Of a stretch of DNA of 64,000 nt, positions 57,732-64,000 are shown one piece after another (the stretch's first letter is position 1; each line of letters opens with the position of its first letter). Made by a program: the position numbers and the translations under genes. This DNA is from Acytostelium subglobosum LB1 (taxonomy: Eukaryota > Evosea > Eumycetozoa > Acytosteliales > Acytosteliaceae). Location: positions 128,621 through 192,620 of the forward strand of contig NW_012236515.1 in assembly GCF_000787575.1 (NCBI RefSeq). The letters run 5' to 3'. A model generated the notes under the pieces. The model had not been told where the DNA came from. It searched no databases and was given only the letters and a program-made list of their open reading frames with translations.

Positions 57732-58279
57732 CTTTTATTTATTTATATATATATATATTTTATTAATGATCTGGATGTGATTAATTGTACATAATTATTT
57801 GTATTAGTATATATTATTGGATATTATAATTCCAATGATTATTGTTAATTAACAATGAGATGGATGTTATAAAGATAGACATTATCCTTGGTCTTTGTTT
57901 GTGGTCAAACATACAAATAATATTATTATTATTGGATTGATTTGGAGTGTATGATATTAGTCATAATAGGATATAATCCATTGTAGTGACCAACATATAT
58001 ATTCCCTCCGATATAAGATATATCTCACCATCGAGATAAATGTCTGTGTGTGAGTGTGTGTGTGTGAGTGTGTGTTAGATGTCTTTGTTTGATTTAGACA
58101 TGTCCGCATTATCTCTTTGGTTTGACGTTTCTGTATACTTGTTTACCTGTATACCTGTATATTTGTATATCTGTATGTCTGATATGAATGGTCATCGATT
58201 GAATGCATGTATATATATATATAACCTATCTATCTTATAACTACTAATATGTTTATTATCTGTATGTCTCTGTGATCAA
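57732..58279. other. AT-rich intergenic region
   Basis: It carries TATATATATATATTTTATTAA upstream of the mini-protein start (57743-57765), a GT repeat at 58045-58075 and TGTATA(C/T)(T/C) repeats near 58135-58180. No gene seen. The extreme AT content upstream of the mini-protein fits a dictyostelid promoter. Confidence 0.5.
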
Positions 58280-58828
58280 TTATATCCATTCATTCTTATT
58301 ATTAATCTTATACATTGCTAAACGATCATGTGCTTCATCTCTTGCACTGTTATATTGATACAATGATTGATTGATTGATTGTGTTAGTGACCATCACAAA
58401 CATGTCTGATGATGATGATCAAACTAGACTTACGATTCTCTAAGTTTGTCGTAGTTGTCGATTGTGTAGGTCAGGAACTGCCTCCACTTTAGACGCTGAA
58501 CGTATTTGTTTCTCAAGAAGAGTCTACGTGATGGCTTGACGAAGCGATCCATCTTCATCTTTTCATTGTCGTGCGAGTCGTCAAAAGCAACCTCTTCATC
58601 GTGGAAGTCGGGGTCGTTGTTCGCGCTCTCCATGTCCATGCCAATTCCATCGTCGTCGTCCTCATTGTTTCTCTGATCGGGCTCAGCATCATCATTGCCC
58701 TCTGCTGACATGCTGCCTGCCTCGTCAGGGTCTGACTTGAACATATCGTTCAGGTCACCACGACGCATGATGAACCATGGCTGTGGAGGTCTGACTGCGC
58801 TTCTAATGAATGTGATCTTCTTTGACAT
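58280..58828 (-). CDS. Unrecognised 153-residue acidic-centre protein
   Basis: Exons 58828-58434 and 58346-58280; the phases match and give a clean stop after NNKNEWI. The N-terminus MSKKITFIRSAVRPPQPWFI is basic and Pro-rich. The middle (58740-58590) is very acidic, with runs of Asp/Glu. The C-terminal third is Arg/Lys/aromatic-rich (SRRLFLRNKYVQRLKWRQFL, then NYDKLRESARDEAHDRLAMY). No signal peptide or membrane span is seen. I do not recognise the family. Basic ends around an acidic centre would suit an RNA- or ribosome-linked or mitochondrial protein, but this is a guess. Purifying-type codon use and a proper intron support a real gene. Confidence 0.65.
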
Positions 58829-59228
58829 CGCTATATACTACTTCTGGCACCCTGTATGTCTGTCTGTATTGTGTGAGTGATCTAGTATGTATATATATAT
58901 ATATGATACTGATGCTTGATGATGAAGAATGAGTCGGTCGAGTAAGTAGAATGAATGGTATTGATTGTGTGTGTTTGAATTTGTTGTAAGTGTGATCATT
59001 CGTTTTTGTTCTAGTTTTTTTTTGGAACCCACCCTAGGTGATCACTAAGAGACAAACATACCAGTCTTTTCCTTTCCAGCCAATAAAGCATGTTTTATTA
59101 ATTTATCTAACCTTAATCAATTGATAAAGTCTATGGATTTGAGGTCAGTCAACTAGATCCGCTCGAAGTTTGGCACTAGCTGAAGCATCAACTAAACAGC
59201 ATTTAATCCAGGGAGTTTCATCATTGAA
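58829..59228. other. Intergenic region before the virus-like fossil
   Basis: 400 bases: a TATATATATATATATG run (58890-58905), a T run at 59017-59025 and CACCCTAGGTGATCAC near 59030-59046. Nothing gene-like. No terminal repeat of the neighbouring fossil element is visible here. Confidence 0.45.
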
Positions 59229-59828
59229 GTGATGCCCAGAAATAAAAACACATTCACACTTAGAGAGAATGATCAAGATGTTGTAATAACAATACCTGTT
59301 GGCAACTATTCAAGGTTATCACTTCAAGACACATACAGACAATTAATTAATACAACAATCACCCAATTAACTTATTCAATCACATGGCCAACATCTAAAC
59401 AACCAAACACAGGTAAATATAGGTTCATTTGTTCAAGCGATAAGATTCAGGTAGCATTGATATTCAATGATGCTGACCTGTTCCATCATCTAGGTTTCAA
59501 TCAAGACAGTATCAACTAATTTGAAAATAGGCAATTGACGAGTACCAACGTGATCGACTTGCAGATTGAGAACATCCTTTACATTCATTCAGACTTGTGC
59601 AGCAATGGATCAGATGATGTCTTCCAAGAGGTATGTACTGCTGGAACGCCCGACTTTGCCTATGTCAATTGGACTAACCATAACCTCGAAGCATATTCAA
59701 AACAGCTAGTCTCAAAGACCAAAAAGACGTTCTGCATTTATTTAACAGACAAGGATGGAGTTGAGATCTTTCTCAATGGTGTCGACTTGAACTTGACGAT
59801 CATTTTGTATATATATGCGACAATGTAG
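59229..59828 (+). mobile_element. Fossil fragment of a Polinton/virophage-type element: minor capsid (penton-like) gene
   Basis: The reading carries the marks of minor capsid (penton-type) proteins of Polintons, polinton-like viruses and virophages: an N-terminal NTFTLRENDQDVVITIP followed by VGNYSRLSLQDTYRQL, then LFHHLGF, and in the second part NILYIHSDLCSNG and a C-terminal LTDKDGVEIFLNGVDL. Only this one part of an element is visible. No integrase, protein-primed polymerase, ATPase, major capsid gene or terminal repeats are seen nearby. The copy looks broken, about once, and is lodged against a truncated host gene. Age cannot be set without relatives, but the reading is still largely clear, which suggests it is not very old. 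Family assignment is from remembered motif patterns. Confidence 0.55.
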
Positions 59829-60385
59829 CTAACACCTTCGTCGGAAAATACTACGCCTACAACATGAACGGTCTGATCAACGCACCCGTCACTGCCCTGC
59901 CCTATAACAGGCAGCCGGCAATCACATTCAAATGTGTTAGTACAGACACGTCCAGCTGTTCGGTGACCATCAACGGACAGGTGTGCCTTGAGTCCTCGGA
60001 TGAGGAGTCATCATCATCTGACATCCCAGTCGGCAACAGCAAGGTGTCCTACTGCACCTACTGCGATGCCACTTGCAAGGGCTACAGCCAGTGCAACAAC
60101 TACGAGACCAACAAGTGTGTCAAAGTGAACAGAGCCTGTGGTGGCGGCTCAGTTGGTTACGGTATCTTCCGGAAGAATTTCGATCAGGTCTCGGTCGCCA
60201 TGTACATGGACTCCTCCTGTGTGGGTTCAACCTTCTCCACTGCCAACGACACCTGCAACGACTGCCTCAGCGACACCCTCAATAGCTATGTAAAGTGCAT
60301 AGCCAATGTTGCCATCCGTTCCATGGTGGTCTCTGTTGGATTGATGGTGAGCACCATTGCCTTGCTCGCTCTTGTTCTTTATTAA
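59801..60385 (+). CDS. Cys-rich secreted surface protein, 5'-truncated, with a GPI-like tail
   Basis: The frame is clear from about 59801 (FVYICDNVANTFVGKYY) to TAA at 60383. It contains CSVTINGQVCLESSDEE, a YCTYCDATCKGYSQCNNYE cluster, then SVAMYMDSSCVGS and NDTCNDCLSDTLNSYVKC. The end is a long hydrophobic segment (SVGLMVSTIALLALVLY) fitting a GPI signal or tail anchor. Dictyostelids have many such secreted Cys-rich proteins. No start codon with a signal peptide exists upstream: the coding sequence begins where the virus-like fossil stops. So the 5' part is missing, separated by a long intron, or replaced. AATAAA lies about 15 bases after the stop, so the 3' end looks whole. Codon use is C/G-rich, unlike the AT-rich fossil next to it. 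Confidence 0.7.
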   Translation, partial: HFVYICDNVANTFVGKYYAYNMNGLINAPVTALPYNRQPAITFKCVSTDTSSCSVTINGQVCLESSDEESSSSDIPVGNSKVSYCTYCDATCKGYSQCNNYETNKCVKVNRACGGGSVGYGIFRKNFDQVSVAMYMDSSCVGSTFSTANDTCNDCLSDTLNSYVKCIANVAIRSMVVSVGLMVSTIALLALVLY

Positions 60386-60925
60386 GTGAAACCCTCGAGA
60401 ATAAAGAATGGTTGACCTGGGATCGTCAGTGGATGTTGTCGTCTGGAGGTCCTTTGTTGGTACATATTTATGTCCACTTGCGCTGCATATCCAAGAAGCC
60501 TCCAGGGAATTCAGACAGGATAGCTGCACCGATCTTTTAGTGGAATAGATTGACAGCCATGGATCCACCACAACCTCCATCTTCTCAACAGCACTCTAAT
60601 TAAACACATCGACTCGAAAGAGGCAGGCATCTGACATAGTCCATCATGTGAGCGATTGTGACAGTGATTGCTTGTGGTCAGTCACATCAGCCTGGATGCT
60701 GTTGCTGCTGGTCCAACTTGGCGTCGCCAGTATGGTTGCTCCATACATACCTCATCATCCTACCATACACACACCACACATTTGTTTCGCAAGGGGTTTG
60801 GTGGTAGTGTTTCATACCCCACACCAACCAAATTTGTCGAAGTTCATCAGTTAGTCATGTCCCAGATTCAATGAAGGCTTGGTATTCATTCATTCATTCA
60901 GTTTATTTACAAATATAAAAAATTG
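60386..60925. other. Intergenic, no supported gene
   Basis: 540 bases downstream of the Cys-rich gene. It has AATAAA at about 60400 and a CATTCATTCATTCA tract at 60889-60902, next to the end of the SWIM/Tudor-like gene. ORFs on both strands have no family features. Confidence 0.45.
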
Positions 60926-62980
60926 CTACAGTTGGTCTATGCGAAGGACCATCTCCTGCCTAGTTGGTACCAATATTTCTTTGTTGTCGCAATCAATCAG
61001 AGATGCAACAACAGAGAGGAACTTTGATTTACGTTCAGCAACAGGCCAATCAACGAGTATTCCTCGACACCAATAACCATTTGGACACTTGACCATGAAG
61101 ATCTCCTTATCTGCCTTAGAGGTAATCCTAACCTGACTATACATCTCTTCAAAAGGGACTGGAATAGATGTATGACTGTAAGGTAGCAGGTTGCATTCCA
61201 ACACCCATGCCTTGTCATTCTTGATCATCACCAACTCAGTACGAGCTCTACGGCTGTGGATGGATCGTGTTAATACAAGCAACAGTCATCAGGATGTTTA
61301 TACATACTCTCTCTGGTAGTACTGAACGTAATACTCAAAAGTATTACCCTCCGCTAGGTATTGATGCTTGAGAATCTTGCAAGGCCAGAACGTGCCGTAA
61401 TATTCTGATCCTGTCGTATTCGACATTGCGTTGTAGAAGCGACTGGTGTCAGTGTAGAGCGGTTGTCTTGGTAATGATGTGGTAACATGTGACTGTAGTG
61501 CACCAGTACGTAGTCTCTTTGGTCCCTCGTCAACTGAACCTTGATGGTCCATACTACGTTTGCTTCCAGATGAGGTCGTGGAAGTTGAGGTTGTGGATTC
61601 CGACACTGTGGAGGACATTGGCATCGATGGGTGGGCTGAAGATGATTGGGTTGACATCGTTGAGGAGGTCAACGGAATGGACGTTGATGGACTTGTTGTC
61701 ACCGCTATGACTGACATGCTCTGACCGTCATCCTCTGTATCGTTCATTGCTTTGATTGATTGATTGATTGATTGATTGGTAAGTAAGTTATTCAGTGTAG
61801 TGTTGATCAATGCCTATACATACACATAAAGTCCGTTGCCAACAGGGGCTCAGCGTAATGTACATTGTTTAGCCCACCAACATTTGAACCTAGGATTGAT
61901 GTATCCAACTCGGCCATCAGACTATAGTCAATGAATGAGATGTCAACTTCATTCTCAAGATCGCATAGGACATTGGGATCTGGCAATGGCTCTTGATCGG
62001 ACGTGCTTGGTGCTGCTTGAGCTGGCGGTTGTTGCTGTGTATTACTGGTAATGTCACTCGTTTGTTGTAGTTGTTGGAAGGACATCAATTGAAGTTGATG
62101 ATGTTGCTGATGTTGCTGGAGTTGTTCAAAGTCATCGTCGTCATCGAGATCAGGAATGATTAGGTTGCGTCGTCGTTGTTGTTGTTGTTGTTGTTGTTGT
62201 TGACGTAGATGTGATGTACCTGATGTCACATGTCGATTGGAAACATCACAGAGCTGTTGTCGATGTTGTTGCACTTCCGCCTCATCATCCGAGTAGTCTG
62301 GACCAAATCCACCGCCTCCAGAATAATGGTCATCGTCATGCAGTGGTGTAGTATCAATGGGCTCATTGATTGTAGGTAGCAGCGGTTGTAGTTGTGTGGC
62401 ACCTCGCGTTGGGACGACATTAACTGGTTGAACCTGTGTCTGAACTGTGGAATCGGTGAGCATACGCAGCTTCTGATATGCCTCTTGTATATTGATCGTT
62501 GTCGTTTGGCTCAATGAATAGAGCCGGATTGATTGTTCGTCATACTGCAACATCCGTAGGATTGAAATGGTATGCTTGCAGAAACGGTGACGGCCGCCAA
62601 ACTTGAAGGACTCACAGGTGCACGTCATCTTCTCTCTGCGAATGGATATCTGATATGTATTCTCTCGAGGCTTTGTGATGGTTGTTGTCACTACTGATTG
62701 TTGTTGTTGAAGTGATGGTGGGGATAGAATATAATGTGTCATCACATCCTCTGAGTTGATGTATGAATGGACAAAGTGATGCTCTAGTTGGGCAACTGTT
62801 ATGTTGGATGGCACACCTGGTATGAGTAGGTCAACATTAGGTTGGTCTCCATCATCTCCAGCGTTTTGTTCAAGGTTGAGGAGGTTGGTTGTGGCTTGAT
62901 CAGGAGCTTGGGGCACAAGTTTGATACTGAACAAAGCGGCCAGAGTGTCTTTGTTCCTGTTGTGAAGTACCCAATGATCC
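60926..62980 (-). CDS. SWIM zinc finger protein with a Tudor/chromo-like C-terminus (5' end in the gap)
   Basis: Exons: gap edge 62980 to about 61826, about 61760-61313 and 61255-60926, joined in frame. The N-terminal visible part reads DHWVLHNRNKDTLAALFSIK. The SWIM motif is CTCESFKFGGRHRFCKHT (C-x-C, then C-x-H), used for DNA or protein binding and common at the C-terminus of Mutator-like transposases and FAR1-type relatives. Next come a Gly-rich acidic motif (YSGGGGFGPDYSDDEAE), poly-Gln and a Ser/Thr-rich linker. The C-terminal module has YGTFWPCKILKHQYL, YYVQYYQRDRRARTELVMI and GYWCRGILVDWP, like a Tudor or chromo barrel. The missing upstream portion could hold a transposase core, so a domesticated MULE is possible but unproven. 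The neighbour across the gap shares the Gly-rich motif and the barrel. Confidence 0.68.
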
Positions 62981-63080
62981 NNNNNNNNNNNNNNNNNNNN
63001 NNNNNNNNNNNNNNNNNNNNNNNNNNNNNNNNNNNNNNNNNNNNNNNNNNNNNNNNNNNNNNNNNNNNNNNNNNNNNNNN
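62981..63080. other. Assembly gap of 100 Ns
   Basis: Exactly 100 Ns, the conventional size for a scaffold gap of unknown length. It falls between the 5' ends of two divergent, related genes. The orientation and distance of the two sides therefore depend on scaffolding. Confidence 0.98.
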
Positions 63081-63083
63081 CTC

Positions 63084-64000
63084 CATCATCGCCCATTCTT
63101 CTCCCGTTCCTGTGGTCGACCAACAAGGGTGAATGACGACGATGACGACGACGATTCATTCTGGGACGCCAGCACAGAGTCTGATGAAGGAACAATGTCC
63201 TCAGACGATGCTAACAGTGATCATGACCAGGTTGATGACCAGGTCGATGACCACAATTATGGCGGAGGTGGATTCCAAGATGACTACGATGACAGTGGAG
63301 CTGTGACCCAAGACAACTTCATGCAAGACGACGACAATGATGCCATCAGTGGTCTATTGTCCATATCAACCTCTGCCCATGCTCAGGCATCGTCGCCGCC
63401 TGCTCAATCATCGACTGCACTCTCGTCGCCTGTTCGATCATCGCCAGCACTCTCGCCGCCTGCTCAATCGCTGCCTGCTCAATCATCGCCAGCACTCANG
63501 CCGCCTGCTCGATCATCTGCTGCACTCTCGTCGCCTGCTCAAACATCGCCANCACTCTCATCGTCTGTTCAATCATTGAATGCTCGACCACTACCTTCTC
63601 CAGTCGGTCCATTCAATCGAGTTGTTGCTCCTGCACTCGCTCATGCTCATCCCTTACCAGTGTCCATGAGTCTACAACAGGCAGTTGGTAGCATTAACAT
63701 TGCTACCCACCTATTGGATGATGTCGACAAACGATTGCCAGAGGAGCATGACGAGTGTATGCAACAGGTGCAGGACGACCAAGATCTGAATGTTCTGAAT
63801 CTGTTCCAAGCTGGCATGAAGGTGCTCGCTCAGACGAACCATGAAGGAGACAAGGATACATGGTGGGAGGGCGTCATCGTCTATGATCACTATCCCAACT
63901 ACGTCGTCAAGTACAACCATAGGAAGTATCGTACGTCTGAAGAAACTGAACTCGTTCGAGTTGAGAGACTGCGGCTAATCAACAAGATACAGCTGACACA
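63084..64000 (+). CDS. Tudor-like protein with acidic and Pro/Ser/Ala-repeat regions, partial at both ends
   Basis: One open frame runs from the gap to the end of the window, over 300 codons. The first in-frame ATG is at 63195 (MSSDDANSDHDQ), but the frame is open upstream. Order: an Asp-rich stretch, then VDDHNYGGGGFQDDYDDSGA, a degenerate Ser-Ser-Pro-Ala-x-x-Ser repeat (63380-63575), a helical segment (QQAVGSINIATHLLDDVDKR) and a barrel-like module TWWEGVIVYDHYPNYVVKYN, then RKYRTSEETELVRVERLRL. The Gly-rich acidic motif and the W-x3-I ... Y-V-x-Y ... R ... TELV barrel also occur in the gene across the gap, in the same N-to-C order. Two Ns (63499, 63552) lie within codons without shifting the frame. 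The function is unknown; Tudor-like barrels usually bind methylated Lys or Arg. Confidence 0.65.
63380..63575 (+). repeat. Degenerate coding minisatellite (Ser/Pro/Ala-rich)
   Basis: Units built on TCGCCTGCTCAATCATCG and GCACTC recur with variation and code Ser-Ser-Pro-Ala-x-x-Ser peptides. Both remaining single-N sites of this part (63499, 63552) fall inside it, as expected where reads of different repeat units are collapsed. Confidence 0.8.

Noticed and set aside
60227-60580. 117-codon minus ORF opposite the Cys-rich gene
   Set aside because: It is a shadow of the coding sequence and 3' flank of the plus-strand gene.
61807-63195. Single minus-strand reading through the N gap
   Set aside because: The frame across 100 Ns is arbitrary; the part beyond the gap belongs to a different plus-strand open frame.
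63337-63579. Plus-strand ORF rich in RRLLNHRLHS repeats
   Set aside because: It is an out-of-frame reading of the Ser/Pro/Ala repeat. The frame from 63084 runs open to the window end.

Overview
The window reads as nuclear DNA of a social amoeba (Dictyostelia, Amoebozoa). The case rests on a FNIP-repeat gene, an ABC transporter of the H type, a GATA factor with long Gln/Asn tracts, poly-Asn, poly-Gln and poly-Thr runs in many proteins, a comC-like LRR/IPT/EGF adhesion-type protein, and short introns of about 58-90 bp with GTAAGT or GTATGT donors filled with TGAT/TGAA tetranucleotides. Codon use is richer in G and C than the very AT-rich D. discoideum and D. purpureum, so another dictyostelid lineage is likelier. 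The species is not fixed by the sequence. The assembly is a draft: there is one 100-base N gap (62981-63080), four single Ns (16738, 24455, 63499, 63552) and several one-base frame breaks in otherwise healthy genes.

Layout. 1-6690 (-): N-terminal half of VPS13. 7084-7707 (-): ribosomal protein eL13. 8440-11241 (+): acidic protein ending in a 53BP1-type tandem BRCT. 11368-13846 (-): LIM/coiled-coil protein. 15166-15860 (-): Siw14-type phosphatase. 16162-17879 (+): FNIP-repeat protein. 18156-18906 (+): degenerate P-loop gene. 19029-20119 (-): SAM methyltransferase. 20404-21023 (-): EF-hand protein. 21513-23063 (-): TPT/DMT transporter. 23385-25050 (-): PurH. 25549-29423 (-): comC-like membrane protein. 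30000-30602 (-): Eros/CYBC1-like protein. 30826-32453 (-): SLC49-like MFS transporter. 33266-35752 (+): ABCH transporter. 35911-38454 (-): GATA factor. 40389-41330 (+): METTL23-like methyltransferase. 41369-55525 (-): a giant HECT E3 ligase of about 4,600 residues. 56470-57292 (+): Hikeshi. 57447-57731 (-): a 67-residue secreted, probably GPI-anchored mini-protein hidden in two 102-base exons. 58280-58828 (-): unrecognised acidic protein. 59229-59828 (+): fossil of a Polinton/virophage-type minor capsid gene lying against a 5'-truncated Cys-rich surface protein gene (to 60385). 60926-62980 (-) and 63084-64000 (+): a head-to-head pair of proteins that share a Gly-rich acidic motif and a Tudor-like tail, on either side of the gap.

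The genes do not form one pathway. They are a gene-dense mix of housekeeping functions (lipid transfer, translation, purine synthesis, ubiquitylation, heat-shock import), signalling and development-linked genes. The least ordinary observations are the 53BP1-like protein, the secreted mini-protein, the paralogous pair around the gap, intronic telomere-like C-rich tracts and introns that cut through catalytic or metal-binding motifs.
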